64,000 nucleotides of DNA from Lophius americanus (lineage: Eukaryota; Chordata; Actinopteri; Lophiiformes; Lophiidae). The stretch is taken from NCBI GenBank assembly GCA_037951165.1, contig JBBDHG010000128.1, positions 172,501 to 236,500 of the forward strand, written 5' to 3'. How positions within the stretch are numbered: the first letter of the stretch is position 1; every line of letters begins with the position of its first letter. Below the pieces are notes generated by a model that saw only the letters and a program-made list of their open reading frames with translations, made no database searches and was not told the DNA's origin. Position numbers and translations under genes: made by a program. This document shows, piece by piece, positions 1 through 13,200 of this stretch.

Positions 1-350
1 ACTACTACCACCATTACTACTACCACTACTACTACTACCATTACTACTACTACTACCATTACTACTAATACTACTACCACTACTACCACTACTACTACCA
101 CTACTTCTACTAACACTACTACTACTACCACCATTACTACTACCACTCCTACTACTACTACTACTACTACTACTAATACTACCACTACTACTACTACTAC
201 TACTATTTCTACTACTACTACTACCACTACCACTACTACTACTACTACTACTATTTCTACTACTACTACTACCACTACTACTTCTACTAATACCACTACC
301 ACTACTTCTACTACAACTATCACTACTACCACTACTACTACTACTACTAG
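1..350. repeat. Imperfect (ACT)n trinucleotide microsatellite
   Basis: Almost the whole stretch is ACT/CTA/TAC triplets interrupted by ACC and TTCT variants. The array runs off the left edge of the window, so its full length is unknown. No gene is visible in it. Confidence 0.95.
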
Positions 351-640
351 TAAAAAATAAAAATAACAATAATAATAATAATAATGAAAATTATATTAAA
401 ATTAATTAATTAATAATAATAGTAATAATGATAATACTAATATCTATTATTATCATTTCATTATCCTCTTCATCTTCATTGTGATAATTAAAATGATTAA
501 ACAATAACGACAATAAATTCTTATCAATAACAATAATAACAATAATAATAATAATATTCATCATGATAATAATCATCATGATAATAATCATCATGATAAT
601 AATCATCATGACAATAATAATCATGATAATAATCTTGCAC
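351..640. repeat. AT-rich (AAT)n tract with a 15-bp minisatellite
   Basis: Runs of AAT are followed at about 556-625 by four copies of a 15-bp unit, ATAATAATCATCATG. The minus-strand reading of this tract is open but consists almost only of Ile and Met, which is a composition artefact and not a gene. Confidence 0.85.
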
Positions 641-913
641 ATAATCACATTTATCTCCTCAGTGAGGTGAAAGAACACGAATAAGAAAAAATATTTCGTT
701 AGATGGACTTTTTTTTTCTTCATCCACTTGGATGATGATCATTTATTTAATGAGGAATCACAACCTTGAATGTTGAATCAGAATTAAAAGGCCCGGAGGA
801 GAGACCACTGATCCCTTTGACCTCGTGTGCATTTAATTTTCTCTTCCCTTACCGGCGATTACCCACGTGGCTCCGTTAATCCGGCAGAAAACACGCGCCG
901 ACTGATTCCTGTC

Positions 914-985
914 ATGGAGTCGCTCCATCCAGAGGCGCGTCACCGGAGGACAGCGTCCCTCACCGAGACCGGAAACCACAGCTGA
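914..985 (+). other. Upstream ORF of 23 codons
   Basis: An ATG at 914 opens a reading frame that ends at TGA 983-985, well before the main start at 1138. If transcription begins upstream of 914, this would be a uORF able to reduce initiation at the main ATG. The transcription start is unknown. Confidence 0.35.
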
Positions 986-1057
986 GGTGAAGGACCGTAA
1001 ACCGGTTTTTGTTCCACTTTGCAGACGGTACCAGTTACTTCACAGGAGGGCAGAAAA

Positions 1058-1066
1058 ATGAAGTGA
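1058..1066 (+). other. Minimal upstream ORF ATG AAG TGA
   Basis: A two-codon ORF followed by a stop lies 80 nt before the main start codon and in another frame. Its preceding bases (AAA at -3 to -1) place A at -3, a good initiation context. Confidence 0.4.
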
Positions 1067-1137
1067 CTTTACTTTCAGCGCTTTTTTTCCCCCCCCCACC
1101 AAACCGGGTCGGAACCGAACCCCGCAACTCCGCCGAG

Positions 1138-1207
1138 ATGACGCTAAACTTTCTCCGCGGCTCTCTGGTGCGTCTCCTGGGAGCGGCGGTCCTCATAGCC
1201 GTTCAAG
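1138..1207 (+). CDS. TMEM132 exon 1: signal peptide
   Basis: Codons 1-23 plus one base. The ATG has G at -3. A basic N-terminus (two Arg) is followed by a hydrophobic run, LLGAAVLIAV, typical of a cleavable signal peptide, with cleavage likely near residues 22-26. The exon ends CAAG before GTGAGT. The frame is also open upstream of 1138, but no in-frame ATG precedes this one, so this start is preferred. Confidence 0.85.
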
Positions 1208-4200
1208 GTGAGTCTTCTGGCTGCGCCTTCATTTTATCCCTCAGAGTTGCGCCATGTGTGAATTTGGCGCAAAACCCAAGATTCTCCTGCAGGACCGAAC
1301 TGTGTTTTTACTGGACGTCAAAGAAGATGAATTTTTGTTATTTATGTCTGTTATAAATAAGCCCAAACTTTCAGTAGGTCCACTAGAAGAATCTCTGTTC
1401 TGATTTGGATTGCACTGAATTTGAAAAACAGTATTTTACTGTAAAAACTCATGTGAGCCTGTAAAATCAGATTACAGTAAAATACAAAGCAAAATGTAAA
1501 ATAAACTAAATTCAAACTAATACATCAATTATAATATATAATATGGTCTAATAAATAAATGATATACTCCGGCGTATTTCGAACATCTTGTTTCTGTGCA
1601 CTGCAAAAAATTGTACGTTAAAATGACGGTAAAAAAGAAGACAGAGGGATATAAAAACTTTATTTTTTTTTACAATCAGGATATGTTGAAATGTGATTTT
1701 TACAGTGAAAATGGAATTCCCTACTTTTCATAGGGGGTGTACTGTAAAAAAAAAACTTATAATTTTCCGTAAAATACTTGTAGTTTTGGGTAACAGTATT
1801 TTACTGTAAAATGTGAGGTGACCCTTTAGAACACTTTTTGGTAAAAATGACTTACCCTTATTATCTCTTATTATCTATTATTTTTGTGAAACAATGTTAT
1901 TTATTAATGCATTTTTAAAGGGTTTTACATTTTAACCATAATGTCCTGTACCTGGTCACTGTACTTTTTACTTTTTTTTCCTTTTTTTTACAGTGGAGTG
2001 AGTTGTTTTGGGAATTTCCCACATTGGGATTATAAAACCGTTTTTGATGCGTGCTGTGTTGTTTTTTTCTGTTTCGGATGGTTTTAACTCTTACCAACCG
2101 CGTCCTTTGGTCCATTTCATCGTCTGTCTAAATGAGAGTGACGGCGGGCTCGGCGGCTCGGGGGGGCGGTGGGTTTTATCCTCCTCTCTGGGATTAAAGA
2201 GGCCTGACGCTCAGGTTGCACAGCTGTTTCTACTCTTGCTCAAAGATAACCTGCGACAGGAAGCTGTCTGCCCCTCTGTGATACCGATATCATGCAAAAG
2301 CCCACAAAAGTGGCTCATATGTATAGAATATTTAAGGAATGCTTCATTAAAAGCCTTATTTTGAATTTTTGGTATCCAAAAGCCCAAAAGTTTTTGGGCC
2401 AGAATTTCTCAATCGTTGGTCAGATTTAGACCAAATTTAGAATTTAGAATTATATCTAGTACAAATTGTGTTTTACCTAAACAGTTCATATGTTACTTAC
2501 TATGGGGAACCTTTTTTCTTTTTAAAGAAAGACGCTGTTTTCCGTAGATAACACAAAATCCTATTCATGGATCTAGTTCAAGTTTTATCCACACATAAAT
2601 CTTAATGTGAGGAAGAACTGTATTGATTATGGGAAAGGACAGTTTAGGGAGTTAAGTTTAAGTTTTCCGGTCATAATTTCTCAGCCGCTGGTTCCATTTA
2701 GCTCAAACTTGGTGTAAATCAATCTACTCGAGGAGTTCAGTCTTTTGTACATTTTTACTCTCACAGTTCATATTTTTACTCACTAGAAAGAACTTTTTTT
2801 TAAATGAAAAACTGGGATTATTAGATATAACTTTTTTAATTTAAGTCCGATTTGGTCCAGTGCCTGTCCAGCGCAGGAGATTGGGGGCTCTTTGGGTAAA
2901 CTGTATACGCTTTCCGTCGGGGGCGACAGCGTAGGCCTAGTTTATTTTAAACTGACAGACCGTTCCTCCCGGTTATTAGACGCCCTGATTTCCATGTTTT
3001 AACGATTCTCTTTTGATTTTGAGGAAAGCAGAATTCTCAGACCTGGATCATGTCCAAAATCTAAATCCCTGGCCCAGGGCCTACCTGTCAACCGAACGTA
3101 ATAGAAAATCCATTTGTGGCTTTTTTAAAAGGTCTGTGCGGAGATAAACTTCAAGAACAACCGCCACTACACAATCTGCTCAGTGGAGGTTATAAGGGTA
3201 TCATAAAAACAGTTAGTTGTTAAACACACTTAATTCAGTCTTTGTTCTGCAGGATTTATACGTACGAGCACAGAAACACAACCGATAGATATCGAAGAAA
3301 AAAAAATCACGTGTATCCGCCTATATCTTATTTTGACCTTTAATGTAAAACTCGGATGTAAGAAATCCATAAGCTGTCTTTATTTTTCTGGGAATAATAC
3401 ATTTCTAATATCAACCTCGACATCTGTTCTCGTTTTGTTTTTTTCACACAGATTTTCCTTTGCTTTCCAAAAGAAAATTGATTTACATATAAATGTATTC
3501 ATGAAACACTCCGAAGAATAATAATGAATACGTAACTTCTAAGACCTTTGGGTGGGAAAGGAGCTTCTGCTTTGCCTTTGGATAAGTTATTTTTGTTGCA
3601 GTAGAGGAAAGTGAAAGTCTCGCATCAATTCTGGAACGCTTCAACGGGGAGGATGGAGAATCAGGAAGTGTGTTTGGCAGGAAGACGTTAGAGCTGTCAC
3701 ACACGGCATCCAGTCGGGACAAACACTCAGCCCTCCAAAGTTCCAAGAGGGGCCTCTTGCCTCTCAGACATTTGCCATTCCCTTTGTTGGGTTGCATCAA
3801 AGTAACAGGTAGACATGCGGCGGAAAAAAACAGTGTAATTTGCGTTGAAGGACGAGGATATCTGAGACCCGCCTCGTAGCTGTGCACTCTTTCTGTTTGT
3901 TCCATTAGCGATGAAAAGACAGCTTACATACAGATGCATGATTTAAATGGCGGAGATGGAGCCATTTAGCAGTGGTGACAATAAACCTGAGCACAGAGAA
4001 GGCAGATGATAGAAAACATTTTAGAGGGGCCACAAAATCCCCTCCAAAATATAAAAACAGTGTGGTTTCCAGTCAGGAAATAAAATCTGTTCGACCCGAG
4101 GTTTCACATCGAAAGATTCTCTTTGTGCTATGAACAGACTGAGAAACAGGTGTCTCGGTAACGATAATAACAAACTTAACCTGTAAAGCAGTTTTTGGAA

Positions 4201-7200
4201 AGAAAAGTTACGAAGTGTTTCAGGGGATAAAAACAGGGAATTTTTAAAAGACGCCAACGATGACGGGAGAATAATCATCTATTATATCACAACTAAACTA
4301 GGCCTTTAATGTCGTCCCTGAGAAACAAGGGTATATCCTCAAATTAAAAGTGAAGTTACGTCTGAAAAACAATGTATTTCATGAAAAAAAAGCTCCCCCT
4401 AGTGAGTAAAATAGGATATATGCAAGAAAGATCTTCTCGATTCGATTATTTATGCCCGATATGGACCAAATCTGAAAAACACTATTCGTTATATTCTACC
4501 CCAGATTAACGCAACAACTCCAAAACTATGTCATCTATCATTTTCACATTCTACATCCACATAGATCTTAGTGCGTGGAAGAACTGGATGGATTTTGGCA
4601 AAGGAGCTTTATGTCTTAAAGTTTCCGGGCCATAATATGTCAACTGTTTGTCCGATTTAGTCCAACTTTGTCGCATATGTATCGAATCAAGGAGATCTGT
4701 CTCTTATATATCATCTATTACGCTAGCAGTTCATATTTTTTACTCACAAGAACAAGTTTTTTTCTTTTCTTTTCTACAAATGCCACTTCTTAACCGTTGT
4801 TCTGATTTAGTCCAAATTTGGTGCATATAATCAATGAGATATATCTATTATGTTTTACTCTTATTGTTCATATTTTAATTACTTTATTATGAAAAACATT
4901 GTTTTCCGACATAAGTTCAGTTCAATCAGGGGATTTAGGGGCTTTTCAGGGATCTATGCTATTGCCGGTGGTTCTGACACTGTAAGCCTGGTTTTGGCAT
5001 AATATTGCACAAGAAATTAAACTATATGGTCTTTTCACCGTAGTCCGTTGTCATTATCAGAAAATACGCACTTAATGACATCGGGAAGCAGCAATCGTGT
5101 CGGAAACACTGCGTCGATTTTCAGTGTCTTATCAAAATGCGTGAAAAGCAGTTAGGAAGGGTCTCATATGATTCCGGTTATTGGTGCCAGAACTTGCATG
5201 AACATGAGCTTAATGGTCATTGTAGCAGACCAATGAAAGGCAACTTAGCAACTCTTGCTTTGGCTTTTTGCAGCATGCAAAATACAAAATAAATACAATT
5301 TACAATATACAGAATACTAATGCTCTGGTTTCAGAGATTTCGCCGGAGTCATCACTAACCCTAACTCTATTTCTGTTTTACGGTTCAAATTGCTGATACA
5401 GTATTTTAAAGTGAAGAAATAACTTACACGCCATTAAGGTTCCCGGAAAAAGACACCAAATATTGGCATGTTGTACATTATTTAACCCTTTAATGTCCTC
5501 ACCAAGAAAGACTATGGAAGAATTATTACTTTGCATGTTTTATATTATTTGTTAATTTAGCATCGTAGACATTCTAAATTTGCTATAAAATGGCCAATTG
5601 TTTGGTCATTGAACCTTCATTGTAAAATGGTACATTTTAATTAGATTAGATTACTGTTATCTTCGTGTATGTTCATAATAAAGTGCAATCTCCAAACTGT
5701 TTCGGTAAAACATTTTTTGACAAAAACTTTTTGATCTTTATTAGACTATTTCTATTTCTGTTTCGTTAATCGTCTCATGGTATAAGATGGGAAAAAAAAA
5801 TTCCTTCTTATTGAGAAGGACTTGGCCCCTCTTTAGCGTAGACATGCTCCCACTGGGTCATTTTACACAGGTTCGGTTAAGTGATGTACCGTTTTCAATA
5901 AGAAATAGCGACTCAAAATGTGCTCAACCAAACTGTTTAGCTGGATATTAAAAGGTTTATGTGCTTTATCAAGGCTTTGATTCGATGCCAAAATGTCATG
6001 AGACTCCACAAGGGTAATATAAATATTCTCAACCCCATTATTTGCTCTATTTTTTAGACGGGTGAGATTTTCATATTTGGTGCAACAACATGACCTTTTT
6101 CAGCTTCATTCCTCGAGAAGACAAACTTGCCAGAAGCAGTTCTTCTCAATTCCTCGATTCCACCAAACTTTGCCCTGACCTCGACCTTTTAACAATCTAA
6201 ATATGAACCACAACAATTCATTTTATTCCGCTTTTTCTCTCTCTGTTCATTCCCCCCTCGCAGTTGCTGAATGTCAGACGGCGGCTGAAGACACTTGGAC
6301 TTCCTCCAACCCATCTCCAGTGTATCCCAGAGTCAACTTTCAGGTCCTTAATGTGAACCACGTGTTTCTGAGGCAGGATGGCACAGATGTGTTTGGGAAT
6401 TCCAGCCTGAAGGCTCAGACGCAGACTTTTCTCATTAACGGTCCAGCAGCCGGGCGTCTCCAGCCGGCTGTCAACGCCTCGTATGGTCCCCTGACTGTTG
6501 ACGCTCCGATTCCTCCGGACCAGCTTTTCAGCGGACCCAGAATCCTGCCAGTCATTTTGGTCCGCCAGGTTCGTTCCTCATCCCCTGTTGTCAAGATTCT
6601 GTTCCACATGCCTGCAGAGGGTGACATCAGTGCCGGACAAGAAAGGAAGAGCCCCGGAGACGTTAATGGGAGGAAAAGCACCGGGCCTAAGGCAAAAGAT
6701 AGTGCTCAGTGTGTGACAGCTTATGCCTTCTGGGAGACAAGGGAAGTTCGCGGGGCGTGCCTAGTGACTCCAGGTGGATTCTGTGTTGCACAGCTTAAGC
6801 CCGAATCTGCCTGGTTCAGCTCAGCCAGCCGATCAGGCAGCTCCAGCCAAGAAGCTGTAAGAGCCAAAGGAGTTGCGGGGCTTCAGGGGAACCCTGTGGA
6901 GGTCTACTTTCAGAGTAGGAGGGATCAGAGCGGGGAGTGTACCCCTCAGGACAGCCTGCAGCGTGTTGGGGTGGGAAGAGGAAGAGACTCTGGGGGATCA
7001 GGGACACCGATGAGACGGATTGGAAGCGTCAACCTGCTCAGAGGTCCACCAGGGAACCCCACCTTTCTTCGGCTCAGGCTCGGAGGTGCGGTGGTCATTC
7101 AGACCTCCTCCAAGCCCCTGAAGAACACAGACATCGGAACTTTCTACATCTTCCTGGCCAGCACATCTACCCTGGAAAGATTCGCGCTCAGGTAAGAAAT

Positions 7201-10200
7201 CAAAAAATGTGTTCTTCATCAGGCTACTGATGATGTAGAGGTTTTGACCTTTCGGGGGATGTATCTACTTGCTTTGATGCTAAATTAGATATATTCATTT
7301 TGAGGTTTATACAAGGATAGATGCTCGAACTTGGGCAAAAGACTTGAGGAACACCAAACATTCTGGCTTTTACTTTCTTAACTAATTCTAAAGCTGTATT
7401 GTTACACCAGCCTCTCATGCTATAGGTACAATGCGGAGCTGTTACTCAACAGCCTTGGTTAATGTCCAAGGCTGTCCCGCAGGGCTCTGTCCTCGGCCTC
7501 TTACTCTTTAGCATATACATCGTGCCACTCGGTCATATTTTAACAGGTTCAGTCACATTTTTCAAAAACAAATAAAAATGTGTTCGAGGAAAAAAATTGA
7601 ACAAGACATTTAAGATTTAAGATTTAAAAATTTGGTCCTAAAATCTCTCATTCCTCACTCATATCTGTTACAAATCTGCATCTTACATATTTTTGTATTG
7701 TCTTACTGTAAATGTTAGCGCCTCTATACTCAAAGTGATACAGGTGATGTTAGTTCCAGATGTTGATACCTGTTCATACCTGTGTCATTTATCTGTCAGC
7801 CTGTATGTATTGTTTTTTGTTGTAGAAAATTAACCAATTAACTTGCAGCCAGGATAATCACATTCTGCATTATGTGAACATCTAATTTTGTCCCCGCTTA
7901 TTTAAATAAAACAAGCAGGAGTTTACTTTTAAACATGCTAATTATTCAGCCACGTTGCTGAGCTTGCAGGATTTTTGTAATCTCATAAAATGTTATTACC
8001 CCTCAAACATGCAAAGAAGGTAAGGACAATTGCACCCCAGCGGTCGTTGTGATTTACAGTACGTCTGAGCGTCTTCATGACAGATGAGCTCCATGCATTT
8101 AAATGGTTACTTAAAGGAACCGCTACTGATGGGACTCGCCATCAAGGCCTTTCAGTTGCTGTCTTCCAACTTTCACTGGTTTTCATAAATTAGCGACATG
8201 TGATATACAAGGCCTACTCCAACTTCTCAGTTCGTGGGGGAGTTATGGAGGGCGCTCTTACAGAAACAGGGAAATAATTGGCAAATGATTCACCGGTTTT
8301 CATATCTCAACATCCCACTAACATTTTAACAAGGTTTCTCTGGGTATTCGACTTCATAAATAATGCATCTCTTTAATGGTGCAGCAAAACAAATCTTCCC
8401 GGCTCCTTTGGGTAAAAGGGAACTTAATATATGAGCGGCCCTGTCAGACTGAAACAGGCGGCTTCAATCGGTTTCACAGTTTCAGCTGGCTGCCGCGTTA
8501 TATTGATGCATACATCCGAGCCGAGTGACATAGTTTGCGGGCGCATCGGATCGTTAATGTTAGAAAACGGTTGCGTCGAGGTCTGAAACTCCAGCTTAAT
8601 GGTTTTTGTTTGAAACTTTTGCTCTAATTCCATGATTTAGCGCTATGATGTTACAGACAACATATTCCCCCCCTACAATAATCTGCAGGCCAATGGAGTG
8701 AAATGTTAAAGATGTGTGCATTAATCCATAGGAAGCTACAGTAGTTAATCCCGAGGAAAGTGCGTCCGTCAATGTCGGCGCTCTCATCAGATGTATCACA
8801 CTTATCATCCGCCCGCGTCCCTGAGTAAACACCAGAACCCAGACCCAGTGACCTGAATGCAGCTCTGCTAGCATCGCTGAAGTGAAGTGGATAAGATTTG
8901 GTAGAAAAACGCTGACCCCTTGAACATCCCCTGCTGTTTTCACTATTTGGAGAGATTTATAACCTCTCCACCTGAAATTCCCTCAACTCCGTCTCACCGA
9001 CCGGGCCACTGAAGCCGCTCCAGTCAGGCTGGAGATTTCAATCTGAGCGTTTCTGACCTACTGCCACGTTCGGAATGAGATTGGACAGGAAGACGGGACC
9101 GCGTCCAGCGTTTAAGTCCAAGTTAGAGCTAGCTCTGAGGAGCTTGGCAAAGTGATTGATTCCTCCTTGGGAGAAATCCCCCCCTGCCCTGCCTTCACTC
9201 CTTGGCCCAAGATTGAGTCCACTCCCGCAGAGTTAGGCCAGATAATCTGCGGCTCTGATTGAAAATGAATCAAGCGTTTAACCCTATAGGGTTGACGTGA
9301 ACTGGGCTGACTGCCAGGATTAACTGTGTGTGTGCGCGTGTGTGCGTGTGTTGTAAGGCGCTCACCTGTTTACCACACAGGCAGTTTATAAACATAACTT
9401 TTGCTCTCAATGGTTATGATACAGATACAACTTAGTACCAAACATCTTGTGCGTTTGCATGAGCTGAAAAAAGAACAGCCGTTCAACATCAAGACAAACA
9501 GGGAATATCACATCCTCGGATATAATCCTTGTTCTTTTCCATGAATGGCTACATTTTAAGGAAAGGCATTGACCGACTCTTGTGAAACAAGCATTGGGGC
9601 GTTTATGATATCCTGATGATGAATCGTCGTCGCTGCTGCGGATCCTTTTGTGTTAATGCAAAATATCAAGGATCATTTTCAAATTTTATACCCACATACA
9701 CCTTAGTGTGAGGAAGAACTGCATTCATTTTGGTAAATGTCGGTTGTATATCCCCAACATTTCATGGATCACTTTCAAATTTTATACGTACATAGACCTT
9801 AGTGTGAGGAAGAACTGGATGGATTTCGGGAAAGATTGGTTCTATAGTTCCAACTGAGGCGGGAGCTTTTTGGAAGATTTTCGAGCTATAATTTCTCAAT
9901 CGTTGGTCCCATTTAGTCCAAATTGGTGCAAATGAATCAAGTCAAGAAGATCTATCTTGTATGCATCGTGTTTTACTCTAATATTTGTATTTAACTCACT
10001 GGGGGGAACTTTTCTTTCACAAATGAAACTGTTCTTCAGTACTAACTGTCAAATTGTTGGTTCGATTTATTCCAACTGTGGTGAATATGAATCGACTCAA
10101 GGAGATGTATTTCGTATATTATCTTCTTTACTCCAGGCTGTAGTCCATATTTTACTCCCCAGGGGAGCTTTATTCAGGAATAAACGCTCTTTTTCGGACA

Positions 10201-13200
10201 TAACTTCACATTTAATTTTAGCAGTTCAATCATGCTTGTACAGCGAAAGGTATCGAGAACTTTTTGGGGACGTATCCTAGCATAGGAATAGTTTATTCTG
10301 TCTCACCTGTGGTCATGTACCACAGGTGTATAGCGTCTGTATAGCGGCAGACAAATGACAAAGAGGGAGGATAAAAGTGGCCAAAATGAGATTTCTCTGC
10401 AGAGGCTGGTGGGTGAGCGACCCAGTGATCCAGATCAAGATCCAGATATTGGTATTGAGCTACTGCTCCTCCAAAGTCGACGGGACACATCAGAAGTGGT
10501 TTGTCTCCCCTGGAGGAGCTCATCAGGTGCCGTGCTCTGAAGTCCGGGCTGGACAAGCAGCTAGGACATAAATAATGGGTGCGGATACTTTAATTAAATT
10601 GTAATGTGATGGAGTTTGGATGAAAAGAATAAGAATTTTAGTAGACAAAGAAAGAAAAAGCTGTTTTTGATGCCCTAGTTTTTTCACCTGCACATACTAA
10701 GTATTATGGCTGAGTCATTAGTGCAGCCGCTTGGGTTCGATTCCAGCCTGAGGCCCTTTGCTCCTCTCCCTCTCTCTCTCTCTCCCTCTTGCTCTCTCTC
10801 TCTCTTGCCCCTCCTTCACTATCTCTCCCCAGCCGTTACTCTCTAAATAATAGAGCAAAAGCTGAGAGGTAAAAAGAAATTTAACATTTTCAACGAGATT
10901 TGATTCGATTTTTTTTTTTACTTTTACGTGTTTTCAGTCTGTGTGCACGATGGGCGTAAAAAATTAACATTTGTTTTAGTTTCCAGACGTAATGTGGACA
11001 TTTTGCCCGCAGCTCAAAGATTCTCATCCACAAATCAATCTCCTTAAAAGTACAAAATGTCTTTAAGCAATATTTGTTGAATTGTGAGTCAGCGCATCAC
11101 TTAACTTCAAAGTTATTCAAAAGTATTGATGTGGTGGTGTGTGTGTGCGTGCGCGTGTGTCTGTGTGTGAGTTTGCATATTCTCTTTTGTCGAACAAACA
11201 TCTCTGACCTTGACCCTGTCTAAATGTATAATATTGATTTTCCTGGTTGTAGTTTGATTACAAATCAGTATTTGCTAGTGTGTGCATATGGATGTGTGTG
11301 TGTGTTTGTGTGTGTGAGGGGATGCATACTGACCCTTTTTCTAGCATGAATAGATTTGTGTGTGTGTGTGTGTTTGTGTCTGAGAGCAGACTGTTTTGCT
11401 GTAATCATTAATTCACGTTAAAAGAAAAAGACGACAGCTTGTGTGGAATAAGGCGGCTTTAATGAAGCTCGGTACCAGAATGACGTGTAAAATAAAAGTT
11501 TTCTAGTTTTCAGGTGGATGGTATGAAGATTAAATAAAGACGAGATGCCCTCTGGAAGGAAACAGTTTAGGGCCCGAGCATTACTCGAGGTCTTGATTTC
11601 CCCTATGTGGGATTAATAAAACCGTCCATCAGTCCGTCCACTTATTAGATGATCGGTGGTTTGATCCCCGGATCCTGCGGTTCACATGGTCCAAGTGTCC
11701 TTGGGCAAAAAATACTGAACCCAAATATCTCCAGATGGCGGTTTTATCGGTGTGGGAGTGATTACATGAATGCTTCCAGCTCCAGATAAGCAGGTGGTGG
11801 GCTCAGTGTGTACGAATGGACGAGAGCTTGGCTGTGTGGTTCAGATTAGGAATGTGCTACACAGGCGTAGTGCATGTGCTGTTTGTGTTTGTTATGCGTT
11901 TATAAGTAAAGACGTATTAATTAAACTCATTGATTCAACGCCGCGACCCGATGTAAAGCAGGAGCTAAAGATGTAAAGTTGGCACTCGTGAACAGTTAAC
12001 TGTCTGGGGTGTGTGCTGCATTCTGTCAAGGTTGATAAAATGTGGATATATGTGTGTGTGAAAGATTGTCACCGGATGTGGGTTTAAGTTGGGGGGGTCG
12101 TTACAACGCCACGTCAACTCCAAGGGCAGGCAGGGATTCTCCACTGAAGAGGAAGGGCTTGAAGTCCCATAACCACAGGAGAACCAGGTAGCCATGGATG
12201 CAGCTCCCAGGCAGAGGACTGGCCCACATGTGGACAGGAGACAGTTGGACCCCCTGTCCAACCGGAGTCCACCGACTCCAAGCACAAGCAATGCCCGTGC
12301 GCCTGAGAACCAATGCAACCCGGACCCACCCATGATAATGACTCCAGAGGGAGTGGGACGGCGACTTCCGCTGCCCGCCGGAAACATCCGGGGGGAGTGT
12401 CTGAGTGAATAACACTTATTATCCTTTTAGTCGTGGCTTATTAGGCAGCAACTGAATATTTGTCGTTGAAGTTGATGGATTTGAAGCAGAAGAAAACGGA
12501 CATAATGATCGGGTCAGAGGGTCTCCAACACCGCCGGACAGCGCCGGCAACAGGGACATTGTCACCTAAGGGTCATTGATGCAAGTTGGGAGATATTCTG
12601 GTATCTGACGCCACAATAACAGCTACTGTAGCATAAATTATAAATTGCTCAAAAGATAAATGCTGGTTCTGATAGAATGGTGCCACGTGACGCTTCTGGC
12701 AATGTTCTTGTGGATCTCACTATGATAGGTACAGAACACCAAAACATTGCTGCAGACAAAAAGCCCCCCTTCTCCCTAATGACAGTGGCCTTTTTCAGCA
12801 GGATAATATGAAAGGTTCAGGAATCAGTTTGAGGTGTGACTTGACCTCCAAAATCCCCAGATCTCAGTCCAAACAAATATCTGTTGGATGTTCTGGACAA
12901 ACAAGTCTGATCCACGGATCCATGGATCGCGCAACTTGCAGGACCTGTGACTTGGTATCAGATACCACAGCACGCCCTCCGAGGTCTTCAGGTCAGAGCT
13001 ATTTCCGTTGGGCGTACACAATATTAAGTACTTGGTTACATTTGTATGGAATGTGGCCGTTTGAAGATTTTACAAAGATTTAAATGAGAATCTGACTAGG
13101 CACACTTGGAAAAATCAAGACTACCCAACGCGAGCTACTTTTTTTTTAGCCCTAGTGAGGGAATCTGGCGACAATGTACCAATCATGTGCCTTACAGGGG

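Larger units (their letters stand above)
641..1137 (+). promoter_or_regulatory. Probable promoter and 5' leader of the TMEM132 gene
   Basis: This is the block immediately upstream of the start codon. It is clearly richer in G+C and CpG than the AT-rich repeat to its left, notably from about 840 to 1140. No TATA box stands out and I cannot place the transcription start. Two short upstream ORFs lie here (914-985 and 1058-1066). The call rests on position and base composition only. Confidence 0.45.
1208..6263 (+). other. Intron 1
   Basis: 5056 bp, GTGAGT..CGCAG, phase 1. It holds an ACTGTAAAA-type palindromic repeat (1390-1830), two family A insertions (2365-2945 and 4295-4995) and a family D LINE relic (5480-5990). 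About 2945-4290 and 4995-5480 show no feature I can name. Confidence 0.85.

Noticed and set aside
406..723. 105-codon minus-strand open frame of Ile/Met
   Set aside because: Product of AT-rich ATAATCATCATG repeats; no protein-like composition.
6937..7230. An alternative frame at the end of exon 2 that reads HIYPGKIRAQ and resembles a PGQ motif of TMEM132 relatives
   Set aside because: The main frame joins exactly to exon 3 at AG|G and the ERFALR-ATVKTGL junction matches the family spacing, so no frameshift is needed and the resemblance is chance.
10733..10752. Possible tRNA gene (B box GGTTCGATTCC)
   Set aside because: No cloverleaf or A box could be formed upstream; the CT-rich body and tail mark it as a decayed SINE.
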